64,000 nucleotides of DNA from Streptomyces sp. NBC_00190 (GCF_036203305.1 NZ_CP108131.1:5518001-5582000); one strand, 5' to 3'. Positions 27,347 through 36,467 are shown, counted from the stretch's first letter. The notes: generated by a model from the sequence alone, not told the origin. Made by a program: numbers and translations.

Positions 27347-28273
27347 GTGCTGGGTCCCGTGATCCTCGCCGCTTCGCGCAGCGACAAGATGCGCCGTATC
27401 GTCTCTGCCGCCCCGGTGACCAAGCCCGTGGTGAACCGGTTCATCCCCGGTGAGACGGTCGACCAGGTCATCCCGATCGTCGAGGACCTCACGCGGAAGG
27501 GCCTGGAGGTCACCCTCGACGTCGTGGGCGAGGACATCACCGAGGTCGCGCAGTCGCACGCCGCCCGCGACGCCTACCTCCAGCTGATCGAGCGCCTCGC
27601 GGAGCTGGGCCTCGGCGAGACCGCCGAGATGTCGGTCAAGCTGTCGATGTTCGGCCAGGCGCTGGAGGGCGGCCACGAGCTCGCCCTCGCCAACGTCCGC
27701 CCGGTCGTCGAGGCCGCCGCCGCCATCGGCACCACCGTGACGCTCGACGCCGAGGACCACACCACCCTCGACTCGATGTTCGCCATCCACGAGGAGCTGC
27801 GCCGGGACTTCCCGCAGACCGGCTGCGTGATCCAGGCCTACCTCTTCCGCACCGAGGCCGACGCCCGCCGCCTTGCTGCCGCCGGCAGCCGCGTCCGGAT
27901 CGTGAAGGGCGCCTACAAGGAGCCCGCCGAGGTCGCGTACCAGGACAAGGGCGAGATCGACAAGGCGTACGTCCGGATCATGAAGATCCTGATGGAGGGC
28001 GAGGGCTACCCGATGATCGGGTCCCACGATCCGCGGCTCATCGCCATCGGCCAGGAGCTGGCCCGCCAGGCCGGGCGCAAACTGGACGAGTACGAGTTCC
28101 AGATGCTGTACGGCATCCGCAGCGAAGAGCACCTGCGGCTGGCCGCCGAGGGCCACCGGATGCGGGTCTACACCGCGTACGGGACCGACTGGTACGGCTA
28201 CTTCATGCGCCGCCTCGCGGAGAAGCCGGCCAACCTGCTGTTCTTCCTCCGCTCGATGATCACCAAGAACTAG
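27347..28273 (+). CDS. putB: Proline dehydrogenase (monofunctional)
   Basis: A 308-residue flavoenzyme that oxidises L-proline to pyrroline-5-carboxylate at the membrane or electron-transfer chain. Proline dehydrogenase motifs are present in order: MSVKLSMFGQAL (about 95-106), TLDAEDHTTLDS, VIQAYLFRTEADA (about 163-175), RIVKGAYKE (about 184-192), IGSHDPRL and YEFQMLYGIRSE. The GTG at 27347 has GGAGG six bases upstream; an upstream start at 27311 lacks this. It is followed 31 bases later by the P5C dehydrogenase gene, giving the two steps of proline to glutamate as separate proteins, as usual in Gram-positives. Confidence 0.93.
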   Translation: MLGPVILAASRSDKMRRIVSAAPVTKPVVNRFIPGETVDQVIPIVEDLTRKGLEVTLDVVGEDITEVAQSHAARDAYLQLIERLAELGLGETAEMSVKLSMFGQALEGGHELALANVRPVVEAAAAIGTTVTLDAEDHTTLDSMFAIHEELRRDFPQTGCVIQAYLFRTEADARRLAAAGSRVRIVKGAYKEPAEVAYQDKGEIDKAYVRIMKILMEGEGYPMIGSHDPRLIAIGQELARQAGRKLDEYEFQMLYGIRSEEHLRLAAEGHRMRVYTAYGTDWYGYFMRRLAEKPANLLFFLRSMITKN

Positions 28274-28304
28274 CCAAGAACTAGGTCAAGGAGTTACCAG
28301 CCCC

Positions 28305-29936
28305 ATGGATGCTGTGACCCAGGTCCCCGCTCCGGTCAACGAGCCGGTCCACTCGTACGCCCCCGGCACCCCGGAGCGCGCGCGGCTCGAAGTGCAGCTC
28401 AAGCAGCTGTCCGAGAACCCGATCGACCTCCCGATGACGATCAACGGCGTCAAGCGGATGGGCGGCGGCGAGCGTTTCGACGTGGTCCAGCCGCACGACC
28501 ACAAGTCGGTGCTCGGCACCTACGCCAACGCCACCCAGGCCGACGCGCAGGAGGCCGTCGACGCCGCCCTCGCCGCCGCCCCGGCCTGGCGCTCGATGTC
28601 CTTCGACGACCGCGCCGCGATCATCCTGCGCGCCGCCGAGCTGCTGTCCGGCCCGTGGCGCGAGAAGCTCGCCGCCTCCACCATGCTGGGCCAGTCGAAG
28701 ACCGCGCAGCAGGCCGAGATCGACACCCCGTGCGAGCTCGTCGACTTCTGGCGCTTCAACGTCCACTTCGCCCGCCAGATCCTGGCCGAGCAGCCGGTCG
28801 CGAACTCCGCCGGCGTGTGGAACCGCAGCGACCACCGCCCGCTCGAAGGCTTCGTCTACGCGATCACGCCGTTCAACTTCACGGCCATCGCGGGCAACCT
28901 GCCGACCGCCCCCGCCCTCATGGGCAACGTGGTCCTGTGGAAGCCGTCCCCGACGCAGACCCACTCCGCGGTCCTCCTGATGGAGCTCCTGGAGGAGGCC
29001 GGCCTGCCGAAGGGCGTCATCAACCTGGTGACCGGCGACGGCATCGCGGTGTCGGAGGTGGCCCTGAACCACCCCGAGCTGGCCGGCATCCACTTCACCG
29101 GCTCGACCAAGACCTTCCAGTACCTGTGGAAGACGGTCGGCAACAACATCGAGAAGTACAAGTCCTACCCGCGCCTGGTCGGCGAGACCGGCGGCAAGGA
29201 CTTCGTCGTCGCGCACCCGTCCGCGGACCGCGCCGTCCTGAAGACCGCCCTGACCCGCGGCTCCTTCGAGTTCCAGGGCCAGAAGTGCTCGGCGTCCTCG
29301 CGCGCCTACGTCCCGGCCTCGATCTGGAACGACGGCTTCAAGGAGGCCTTCGCGGCCGAGGTCGACGGCATCACCATGGGCCCGGTCACCGACCTGACCA
29401 ACTTCATCGGCGCCGTCATCGACGACCGGTCCTTCGCGAAGAACAAGGCCGCGATCGACCGCGCCAAGGCCGACCCGACCTGCGAGATCGTCGCCGGCGG
29501 CACGTACGACGACTCGGAGGGCTACTTCGTCCGCCCGACCGTCATCGCGTGCACCGACCCCGAGAACGAGGTCTTCACGACCGAGTACTTCGGCCCGATC
29601 CTCGCCGTGCACGTCTACGAGGACGCCGAGTTCGACGCGATGCTCGCGCAGATGGAGTCCGTCTCGGCGTACGCCCTGACCGGCTCGATCATCGCCGCCG
29701 ACCGGTACGCGGCCGCGGACGCGATGGAGAAGCTCCGCTTCGCGGCGGGCAACTTCTACATCAACGACAAGTCCACCGGCGCCGTCGTCGGCCAGCAGCC
29801 CTTCGGCGGCGGCCGCGCCTCGGGTACGAACGACAAGGCGGGCGCCGCGACCAACCTGCAGCGCTGGACCTCGACCCGCTCCATCAAGGAGACCCTGGTC
29901 GCGCCGACCGAGTACGGCTACCCCCACATGGGCTGA
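28305..29936 (+). CDS. pruA: 1-Pyrroline-5-carboxylate dehydrogenase
   Basis: A 543-residue aldehyde dehydrogenase that oxidises glutamate semialdehyde to glutamate with NAD. The general base Glu lies in LVGETGGKDFVVAHP (about 290-304), the catalytic Cys in GQKCSASSRAY (about 325-335), and the NAD loop in FTGSTKTFQYLW. The conserved C-terminal FGGGRASGTNDKAG is specific for the P5C dehydrogenase group. The length fits. It is the second gene of the proline catabolic operon, with AAGGAG just upstream of the ATG. Confidence 0.94.
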   Translation: MDAVTQVPAPVNEPVHSYAPGTPERARLEVQLKQLSENPIDLPMTINGVKRMGGGERFDVVQPHDHKSVLGTYANATQADAQEAVDAALAAAPAWRSMSFDDRAAIILRAAELLSGPWREKLAASTMLGQSKTAQQAEIDTPCELVDFWRFNVHFARQILAEQPVANSAGVWNRSDHRPLEGFVYAITPFNFTAIAGNLPTAPALMGNVVLWKPSPTQTHSAVLLMELLEEAGLPKGVINLVTGDGIAVSEVALNHPELAGIHFTGSTKTFQYLWKTVGNNIEKYKSYPRLVGETGGKDFVVAHPSADRAVLKTALTRGSFEFQGQKCSASSRAYVPASIWNDGFKEAFAAEVDGITMGPVTDLTNFIGAVIDDRSFAKNKAAIDRAKADPTCEIVAGGTYDDSEGYFVRPTVIACTDPENEVFTTEYFGPILAVHVYEDAEFDAMLAQMESVSAYALTGSIIAADRYAAADAMEKLRFAAGNFYINDKSTGAVVGQQPFGGGRASGTNDKAGAATNLQRWTSTRSIKETLVAPTEYGYPHMG

Positions 29937-29953
29937 CCGGCCCCCGCTGAACC

Positions 29954-29994
29954 CCGCCCCCGTTCCGGTACCCCCAAGTCCGGAGCGGGGGCGG
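29954..29994. terminator. Terminator between P5C dehydrogenase and oxidoreductase genes
   Basis: A 15-bp stem (29954-29968 with 29980-29994; one G-T pair) starting 18 bases after the stop and ending shortly before the stop of the convergent gene. It should work for both strands. Confidence 0.8.
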
Positions 29995-30008
29995 TTCCAG
30001 TTGCCCCG

Positions 30009-30932
30009 CTAGGGGATCAGCACCACCTTGCCGAGGTTGCGCCGCTCCTCGGTAATGCGGTGCGCGCGGGAGGCCTCGGCGAGCGGGATCTCCTCGTGCA
30101 CCGCCGGCCGCAGCGCGCCGCTGCCGTACGCCTCCCACAGCCCGCGCCGCCAGCCCTCGTACTCCTCCGGGCTGCCCTGAGCGACGGCCCGGATCTGGAA
30201 GCCGATCACCGACGCGCCGCGCACCAGCAGTTCGTACGCCTCCACGGTCCCGCCGCCGGAGCCGTACGCGACCAGCCGGCCGCCCGTGGCCAGAGCGCGC
30301 ACGGCGGGGCCGAGCAGCTCGCCGCCGACGCCGTCGAGGACCACGTCGTACGGGTCGCCCCAGGCGGCCTCCTCGTACAGCACGACCTCGTCGGCGCCGA
30401 GCCCCCGCACGAAATCGGCCTTGTCCCGGCTGGAGACGGCGGCGACCACGCGGCCCGCCCCCGCGGCCCGGGCGAGCTGCACGGCCAGGCTGCCGACCCC
30501 GCTCGCAGCGGCCGTGACCAGCACCGACTCGCCCGGCCGGATCCGCCCGGCCCCGACGGCGCCGCGGGCGACGAGCCCGCTGCGCACCAGCGCGACCGCC
30601 TCCACCGAGGTGGCTCCGCCGGGCACGCGGGAGGCCATGGCGGTGTGCAGGACGGCGTACTCGGCGTAGCCGTGGCCGAAGCACAGCCCGGTGACGCGCT
30701 CCCCGACGGCGAAGCCCGTCACTCCTTCGCCGAGCGCGGCGACCGTCCCGGCGATCTCCCCGCCCAGCGCGATCGGCTCGGCGGCCTCCCGCACCTTGCG
30801 CACGACGGGCAGCGTGACCCCGACGGCCTCGCTTTGCAGGAGCAGCTCACCGGGGCCGGGCGCGGGGACGGGCACGTCCTCGGCGAACAGCACCTCGGGC
30901 CCGCCCGGGACCTCGTAGCGGATGCGCAGCAT
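30009..30932 (-). CDS. MDR-family NADPH:quinone oxidoreductase-like protein
   Basis: A 307-residue medium-chain reductase from ATG 30932, with GGGAGG upstream (a GTG three bases earlier is also possible). It has the N-terminal GroES-like fold (ALGGEIAGTVAALGEGVTGF) and the nucleotide motif TAAASGVGSLAVQLARAAGA at about 138-157. No zinc cysteines are present. It is predicted to reduce quinones or activated alkenes. The nitroreductase gene lies 45 bases upstream on the same strand, so the pair may form a redox operon. Confidence 0.83.
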   Translation of the reverse strand: MLRIRYEVPGGPEVLFAEDVPVPAPGPGELLLQSEAVGVTLPVVRKVREAAEPIALGGEIAGTVAALGEGVTGFAVGERVTGLCFGHGYAEYAVLHTAMASRVPGGATSVEAVALVRSGLVARGAVGAGRIRPGESVLVTAAASGVGSLAVQLARAAGAGRVVAAVSSRDKADFVRGLGADEVVLYEEAAWGDPYDVVLDGVGGELLGPAVRALATGGRLVAYGSGGGTVEAYELLVRGASVIGFQIRAVAQGSPEEYEGWRRGLWEAYGSGALRPAVHEEIPLAEASRAHRITEERRNLGKVVLIP

Positions 30933-30977
30933 CACGACCTCCCTGTTTTCGATCTTGGTCGAGTCTCACCGTAGAGG

Positions 30978-31679
30978 TCAGACCTCGACGATGACCTGGT
31001 CCAGGGACTTGCGGACCAGGTCCGGGACCTCGCAGTCGTCCGCCGGGTAGCCGACCGGGACGACCGCGAAGGCCTTCTCGTTCTCCGGGCGGTCCAGGAC
31101 GTGGGAGAGGAAGCGCATCGGGCTCGGCGTGTGGACCAGGGCCGCCAGGCCGGACAGGTGGAGCGCGGACAGGAGCATGCCGACCGCGATGCCGACCGAC
31201 TCGTCGACGTAGTAGTGCTTGCGCTTCGTGCCGTCCGGGCCGAGCCAGTAGCGCTGCTGGAAGACCACGATCAGGGCCGGGGCATCCGTGAGGTGGGTCT
31301 TCACGGCGTCCGTGCCGAGGGGGCGCAGGGCCGCGAGCCACTCGTCGCCGAGGCGGCCGTCGTAGGAGAGCGCCTCCTCCTGCTCGGCGGCGGCGCGGAT
31401 CTGCTGCCGCACCGCCGGGTCCTTGACGAGGACGAACATCCAGGGCTGCTGGTGCGCCCCTGAGGGGGCGGTCGCGGCGCACGCGATGGCGTCCCGGACC
31501 ACCTGCTCGGGCACGGGGTCGGGGGAGAAGCGGCGCACGGTCCGCCGTTCGTCCATCCGGACACGCAACTCGGCGGCGCGGGCCAGGGATTCCCGGCTCG
31601 GCATCCGCGCGGGCCGGTAGGCGGCGGGGCGGTACGGCTCGCCGTGGGTGGGCGTCCACTGCTGGGTATCGGGCGACAT
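30978..31679 (-). CDS. Nitroreductase family protein
   Basis: A 233-residue FMN-dependent reductase from ATG 31679 (MSPDTQQW). Nitroreductase motifs are RMDERRTVRRFSPDPVPEQV (about 42-61), ATAPSGAHQQPWMFVLVKD (about 71-89), and ESVGIAVGMLLSALHLSGLA (about 150-169), giving FMN contacts and the dimer core. It reduces nitro or quinone compounds with NAD(P)H. It is divergent from the AAC(2')-like gene, with 77 bases between. The frame could extend upstream to 31784, but that part is Arg/Pro-rich and overlaps the other promoter. Confidence 0.85.
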   Translation of the reverse strand: MSPDTQQWTPTHGEPYRPAAYRPARMPSRESLARAAELRVRMDERRTVRRFSPDPVPEQVVRDAIACAATAPSGAHQQPWMFVLVKDPAVRQQIRAAAEQEEALSYDGRLGDEWLAALRPLGTDAVKTHLTDAPALIVVFQQRYWLGPDGTKRKHYYVDESVGIAVGMLLSALHLSGLAALVHTPSPMRFLSHVLDRPENEKAFAVVPVGYPADDCEVPDLVRKSLDQVIVEV

Positions 31680-31756
31680 GGGGCGAGTGTGCCGGGAGGC
31701 TCCCGGGGACGGCCAGGAACGTACAGGCCGATTGGTGGCGGGGGGACACTGGTTCC

Positions 31757-32302
31757 ATGACCGATACACGGACACGCCTCGCACACACCTCGCAGCTGGA
31801 CCCCGGGGCGCTGGAGGAGATCCGGGCCCTGCTCGACGGCGCGTTCGAGGGCGACTTCTCCGACGAGGACTTCGAGCACGGGCTCGGCGGGATGCACGCC
31901 CTGGTGCACGAGGGCGGGGAGCTCGTCGCGCACGGGAGCGTGGTGCAGCGGCGGGTCGTGCACGCGGGACGGGCCCTGCGGACCGGATACGCGGAGGGCG
32001 TGGCCGTACGGGCCGACCGGCGCCGGCGCGGGATCGGGAGCGCCGTCATGGCCGGGCTGGAGGCGGTCATCGGGCGGGCCTACGTGCTCGGCGCGCTGTC
32101 GGCGTCGCAGGACGGGGCCGGGCTGTACCGCGGCCGCGGCTGGCAGGTGTGGGGCGGGCAGATCGGAGTCCTCGGGCCACGGGGGCCCGAGCGGCTCCCC
32201 AAGGAGGAGGGCAGCACCTACCTGTGGGTGCCGCCCGGCGGGGTCCTTCCGGACCCCGCCGGGCGACTGGACTTCGACTGGCGCAACGGGGATGTGCTGT
32301 AG
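31757..32302 (+). CDS. AAC(2')-I-like aminoglycoside 2'-N-acetyltransferase
   Basis: A 181-residue GNAT protein that closely follows the layout of chromosomal mycobacterial AAC(2')-I: GAFEGDFSDEDFEHGLGGMH (about 30-49), VQRRVVHAGRALRTGYAEGV (about 63-82), AVRADRRRRGIG (about 83-94, acetyl-CoA loop), YVLGALSASQDGAGLYRGRG (about 111-130) and a DWRNGDVL end. I compare these with Mycobacterium AAC(2')-Ic from memory. The family acetylates the 2'-amino group of aminoglycosides but may have another native substrate. It starts ATG after GACACTGGTTCC without a strong Shine-Dalgarno, and ends 6 bases before the stop of the convergent phospholipase gene. Confidence 0.8.
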   Translation: MTDTRTRLAHTSQLDPGALEEIRALLDGAFEGDFSDEDFEHGLGGMHALVHEGGELVAHGSVVQRRVVHAGRALRTGYAEGVAVRADRRRRGIGSAVMAGLEAVIGRAYVLGALSASQDGAGLYRGRGWQVWGGQIGVLGPRGPERLPKEEGSTYLWVPPGGVLPDPAGRLDFDWRNGDVL

Positions 32303-32308
32303 CCCCCG

Positions 32309-34336
32309 TCAGCCGGAGATGCTGGCCGCGCCCGACTCGATGTGGCCCGTGTAGCGGCGCGACCAGGTGCCGTCGGAGTCGGCCAGGACCGTGAAGTCGT
32401 ACCAGCCGTTGCTGTAGGCCACGGCGTTGAAGTAGTCCTCGCGCGAGGAGTTCGCCGGGACCGTGTAGGTCCACGGGCCGTCCGTGCGGTAGGCGTTCGA
32501 GCGGATCGTGAAGGTGACGGGCGCGGCCGACGTGTTCGTCATCTTGAAGTAGACGGCGGTCTTGCCCGTGCCCGGCTCCACCGCGAAACGGGCCGCCACC
32601 TCGATCGCCTTGCCCGCCTTCGACGCGTCGCCGATGAAGCGGCGCAGGAAGCGGTTCGGCCCGTGCATCGAGATGTCGTACTTGCCCGAGCCGTAGCCGA
32701 GGCCGATGTTGAAGTAGTCGCTGCCGGTGCCGCCCGCGTCCACCGTGTACTGCCAGGCCGCCGTGTCCCGGTGCTGGTGCGGGTGGATCGAGAAGTGCGC
32801 CGCCTGCTTCGCCTCCGCGCCCTGGTTCGTCATCGAGAACCAGGCCAGGATCTTGCCGGCCGCGCCGAACTCGAAGCGGTCCAGGTGGCCGTTGACCTGG
32901 TACGGCAGGGCGCGCGCCGGGCGGGTGCCGGACTCCTGCGCCGGGAGGGCGTTGTCCTGCGGCGCCGGGTTGGGCAGCGGGCCGCAGGTCGACTGGCCGA
33001 TCACCTTGGCCGTGGACGGGAGGCCCGCGGGCACCCCGTAGACCGGGTGCGCGAAGTCGAAGACGCCGGTCAGGTCGCCGGTCACCTTGCGGCGCCACGC
33101 GCTGATGTTCGGACAGCTGGCGGGGGTGCCGAGGGCGGCCGTCCACGTCTCCATGAACCGCAGCACCGAGGTGTGGTCGAAGACCTCGGAGCTCACCCAG
33201 CCGCCGCGCGTCCACGGGGACATGACGATCATCGGTACCCGGAAGCCGAGGCCGATCGGGGTGCCGTCGATGTACTCGCCCGGCGTGCCGGGCGGGGCGA
33301 CCGGCGGCGGCACGTGGTCGAAGAAGCCGTCGTTCTCGTCGTAGTTGAGGAAGAGGACGGTGGAGTCGAAGACCTCGGGGTTGGCGGCGAGTGCCCGGTA
33401 GACGAGGTCCACGAAGTGCGCGCCGTCGCCCGGCGGGGCGTACGGGTGCTCCGAGAAGGCCTCGCTCGCCACGACCCAGGAGACCTGGGGGAGGGTGCCC
33501 GCGACGACGTCCGCGCGGATGGCGGCCGCGATGTCGTCCGGGGTGGAGCCGGTGACCTTCGGGACCGAGCCCATGCCCCGGTCCCACAACGGGTTGCCGG
33601 GGGCCGCGTCCGTGAACTTCTTGAAGTAGGCCAGACCGTTGTCGCCGTAGTTGTCCTGGGCGTTCTGGTAGACCTTCCAGCTCATGCCGGCGCGCTGGAG
33701 GGCCTCCGCGTACGTCTCCCAGGTCAGCCCGGACTCGTCGCCGCCGTCCTTGCTGGACGCGTCGACCTTGCCGCTCCACAGGAAGGTGCGGTTCGGGCCG
33801 GTGGCGCTGAGCGTGGAGCAGAAGTACGCGTCGCAGATCGTGTAGTTGTCGGCGAGCCCGTAGTGGAAGGGTATGTCCCCGCGGTCCAGGTAGCCGAGGG
33901 TGCGGGTGTTGCCGACCCCCAACACCCAGTTGTCCATCCGGCCCTTGTTCCAGGCCGCGTGCTGCGAGGTCCAGCTGTGCGGGAGGTCGCCGTTGCACTG
34001 GGCCAGGGTCTCGCCGTCGACCCCGCCCGCCGGCGGGGTCGCGGAGAGCTTCCACGGGTACTGGCGGCCGCCCCAGTTGGGCTGGTTGAACATGCCCCAG
34101 CCGCCGGGGATGTTGCCGGCGGCGCGGTCGCCGTACCCGCGGACACCCTTCAGCTTTCCGAAGTAGTGGTCGAAACTGCGGTTCTCCTGCATCAGGATCA
34201 CCACGTGTTTCACATCGGTGATCGTGCCGGTCGCGGCGGCCGCGGCCGCCGTCGTCGGCGTGACCGCGGGCAGGGCCGCCCCCGCCACGAGCCCGGCGCC
34301 GATTCCCACGAACCCTCTGCGGCTGATCGGTGTCAC
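32309..34336 (-). CDS. Phosphocholine-specific phospholipase C (Tat-exported)
   Basis: A 675-residue secreted enzyme. The N-terminus has a twin-arginine signal (SRRGFVGIGAGLVAGAAL). The phosphoesterase domain begins at VILMQENRSFDHYFGKLKG (about 48-66) and includes NYDENDGFFDHVPPP (about 330-344). Two C-terminal DUF756 beta-domains follow (about 505-590 and 595-670), an arrangement typical of non-hemolytic phospholipase C. It should cleave phosphatidylcholine or sphingomyelin outside the cell to release phosphocholine. The GTG start has GAGGGG upstream. A PHO-box-like repeat lies about 90 bases upstream, so phosphate control is plausible. Confidence 0.9.
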   Translation of the reverse strand: MTPISRRGFVGIGAGLVAGAALPAVTPTTAAAAAATGTITDVKHVVILMQENRSFDHYFGKLKGVRGYGDRAAGNIPGGWGMFNQPNWGGRQYPWKLSATPPAGGVDGETLAQCNGDLPHSWTSQHAAWNKGRMDNWVLGVGNTRTLGYLDRGDIPFHYGLADNYTICDAYFCSTLSATGPNRTFLWSGKVDASSKDGGDESGLTWETYAEALQRAGMSWKVYQNAQDNYGDNGLAYFKKFTDAAPGNPLWDRGMGSVPKVTGSTPDDIAAAIRADVVAGTLPQVSWVVASEAFSEHPYAPPGDGAHFVDLVYRALAANPEVFDSTVLFLNYDENDGFFDHVPPPVAPPGTPGEYIDGTPIGLGFRVPMIVMSPWTRGGWVSSEVFDHTSVLRFMETWTAALGTPASCPNISAWRRKVTGDLTGVFDFAHPVYGVPAGLPSTAKVIGQSTCGPLPNPAPQDNALPAQESGTRPARALPYQVNGHLDRFEFGAAGKILAWFSMTNQGAEAKQAAHFSIHPHQHRDTAAWQYTVDAGGTGSDYFNIGLGYGSGKYDISMHGPNRFLRRFIGDASKAGKAIEVAARFAVEPGTGKTAVYFKMTNTSAAPVTFTIRSNAYRTDGPWTYTVPANSSREDYFNAVAYSNGWYDFTVLADSDGTWSRRYTGHIESGAASISG

Positions 34337-34421
34337 TGGCCCCTCGCCTCCAACTCGCGTGCCCCGCTGGCACATTGACCGCAAGGGTGACGGGAGCGGC
34401 GCCAAAGGTCTACATCCGTGC

Positions 34422-34439
34422 GGTAAGAAGTCGGTGAAC
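34422..34439 (-). promoter_or_regulatory. Possible PHO box upstream of phospholipase C
   Basis: Read on the minus strand, GTTCACC (34433-34439) is followed 11 bases on by TCTTACC (34422-34428). Direct repeats of GTTCACC-like heptamers with 11-bp periodicity are the binding units of Streptomyces PhoP. The first unit is perfect; the second matches at four of seven positions. Position (about 85-100 bases before the start codon) and target (an extracellular phosphodiesterase) fit. Confidence 0.4.
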
Positions 34440-34455
34440 ATCCGGGTGGCTGGAA

Positions 34456-35481
34456 TCACCCGTCGATCCGGACGAGCATCTTGCCCAGATTGTCGCCCCG
34501 GAGCATGCCCAGGAAGGCATCCACAGTGTGGTCGAATCCCTGCACAACGGTGGTATCCGTACCGATCCGGCCGCTGCGCAGATGAGGGACGACGAAGTCC
34601 TCCAGCTCGTCCTGAAGATTGGTGTGATTGCGAACCAATACCCCTTCCAGACGCAGCGACTTGTGAACGACCTCGAAGAGGTTGCGGGGCGCGGCGGGGG
34701 ACCGGTCGCCGTTGTACATCGAGATGGCCCCCACCCAGGCGATCCGCCCGTACTCGCGCAGCACGTCGATCGCGCCCTCCAGGTGGTCGCCGCCCACGTT
34801 GTCCACGTAGACGTCGATGCCTCCTGCGGATACCGCCGCGGCCGCCTCCGAGAGCTGCTCGCCGACCGGGCCGTCGTGGTAGTCGAAGGCGGCGTCGAAG
34901 CCGAGGTTCTCCGTCAGGTGGCGGACCTTGGCCGCCGACCCCGCGCTGCCGATGATCCGGCGGGCGCCGAGCAGCCGGGCGATGTGGCCGGTCGCCACGC
35001 CCACCCCGCCCGCGGCGGCGGACACGAACAGGTCCTCGCCCTCCCGCAGCGCCGCGGTCCGGGTCAGGGCGGCGTACGCGGTGAGGCCGGTGCCGCCGAG
35101 GATGGAGAGGTAGGCCTCCAGCGGGACGCCCTGGTGGCCGCGCAGCTTGCGCGTTCCGGCCACCCCGAGGGTGACGAGGGAGTGCGTGCGCCAGCCCTCG
35201 CGGTGGAAGACGAGGTCGCCCTCCGCCAGTCCCGGGTCGCGCGAGGCGACCACGCGGCCCACCGAGCGGCCTTCCAGCGGGGTGCCGAGCTCGAAGCCTC
35301 CCTCGCCGCCGTCCATCAGCCCGCGGTGGTACGGGTCCACCGAGAGCAGCAGGTTCTCCACCAGGGCGGTGCCGGGCCCCGGCTCCGGGACCGGGTACGC
35401 GACGTAGGTGAAGTCGGTGGCGGCGGGGAAGCCGGCGGGGCGGGCGATCTGGTGCACGGCGTGAGCGGTGTTCGTGGTCAT
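34456..35481 (-). CDS. NADP-dependent oxidoreductase (CurA / leukotriene B4 dehydrogenase-like)
   Basis: A 341-residue MDR-family reductase. Typical points are LLLSVDPYHRGLMDGGEG (about 46-63), VAGTRKLRGHQGVPLEAYLS, LGGTGLTAYAAL (the conserved LGMxGxTAYxGL block, about 128-139), the nucleotide loop SAAAGGVGVATGHIARLLGA (about 153-172), and VYVDNVGGDHL. It should reduce double bonds of enones or prostaglandin-like substrates with NADPH. It is divergent from the LysR gene, with 101 bases between, a common arrangement for a LysR regulator and its target. Confidence 0.87.
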   Translation of the reverse strand: MTTNTAHAVHQIARPAGFPAATDFTYVAYPVPEPGPGTALVENLLLSVDPYHRGLMDGGEGGFELGTPLEGRSVGRVVASRDPGLAEGDLVFHREGWRTHSLVTLGVAGTRKLRGHQGVPLEAYLSILGGTGLTAYAALTRTAALREGEDLFVSAAAGGVGVATGHIARLLGARRIIGSAGSAAKVRHLTENLGFDAAFDYHDGPVGEQLSEAAAAVSAGGIDVYVDNVGGDHLEGAIDVLREYGRIAWVGAISMYNGDRSPAAPRNLFEVVHKSLRLEGVLVRNHTNLQDELEDFVVPHLRSGRIGTDTTVVQGFDHTVDAFLGMLRGDNLGKMLVRIDG

Positions 35482-35582
35482 GGCCCAGACGCTAGGAAGG
35501 AATCACCGGGCCGGGCAGGGGGTTGCGCTCATGGAAGCCGCACAGCCATGAATGTCGCTCATAGAACGAGGTGGGGGCCCCG

Positions 35583-36467
35583 GTGTCCGAACTCCTCCCG
35601 CAGGAACTGCGGATCCTGGTCGCCGTCGCCGAGTCCGGTGGCTTCTCCGCCGCGGCCGCCGCGCTCGGCCTCACCCAGTCGGCCGTCTCGCACTCCGTGC
35701 GCGGCAGCGAGGCGAAGATCGGCGCGGTCCTCTTCGAGCGCGGCCGGACCGGGGCCGCGCCCACGCCGGCGGGGGAGCGGGCCGTCGGCCACGCGCGCAG
35801 GATCCTTCGGCTGTACGAGGTCATGGGCGCGGAGGCGCGCGGCGCGGGCCGGGGAGCGCCGCGCCGGGATACGGTCGAGGGTGTGCTCCGGATCGCCGCG
35901 TTCCGCAGCGCGGCCCTGCACCTGCTGCCGCCCGCCCTGGACCGGCTCACCGCCCGGCACCCCGGCATCCTCCCCGAGGTCCGGGTGGTCCGCGAGATCG
36001 GCGCCGGCGCGGCCGGGGAGGTGGCGGCCGGCCGCGCCGACCTAGGTATCGCCACCCTGGGCGTGGCGCAGGGCATGCCTCCCGGCCTGCTGAGCGGAGT
36101 CCTCGTGGAGGAGGCGTACTCGCTGGTGCATCCGGCCGGGCATCCCGATCCGAAGGCGCTGCCGCTCATGGACTGGGACGAGAACTGCGGCTCCTACACG
36201 CGCACCTGGTGGCTGGCGCAGGACTGGATCCCGCGGGCGACCGTGAAGGCGGAGGACGACGCGATGGTGCTGACCATGGTCGGCCGCGGGCTCGGCATGG
36301 CGATCATGCCCGAGCTGTCCCTCCGCGAGGCGACCGAGGCCGTCGACATCACTGGACTGGGTCCCCGGGGGCCGGTGAGACGCGTGGGATACGTCACCAC
36401 ACCGGAATCCGCTTCATCGCTCGCCGTAAGGGCTCTGATCAGGGAACTTCGTTCCGAGAGCAGCTGA
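35583..36467 (+). CDS. LysR family transcription regulator
   Basis: A 294-residue regulator from GTG 35583 (VSELLPQ), with GAGGTGGG upstream. The LysR HTH is at about 5-62 (LRILVAVAESGGFSAAAAAL, LTQSAVSHSVRGSE, LFERGRTGAAPTPAG), and the periplasmic-binding-like effector domain lies at about 88-290. A Trp-rich stretch (CGSYTRTWWLAQDW) could line the ligand site. It is divergent from the NADP oxidoreductase gene, which it most likely controls. The frame stays open to 35571. Confidence 0.87.
   Translation: MSELLPQELRILVAVAESGGFSAAAAALGLTQSAVSHSVRGSEAKIGAVLFERGRTGAAPTPAGERAVGHARRILRLYEVMGAEARGAGRGAPRRDTVEGVLRIAAFRSAALHLLPPALDRLTARHPGILPEVRVVREIGAGAAGEVAAGRADLGIATLGVAQGMPPGLLSGVLVEEAYSLVHPAGHPDPKALPLMDWDENCGSYTRTWWLAQDWIPRATVKAEDDAMVLTMVGRGLGMAIMPELSLREATEAVDITGLGPRGPVRRVGYVTTPESASSLAVRALIRELRSESS

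Noticed and set aside
29954..29994. Possible riboswitch or regulatory RNA from a strong hairpin
   Set aside because: It lies between convergent genes and is a simple inverted repeat, so a bidirectional terminator explains it.
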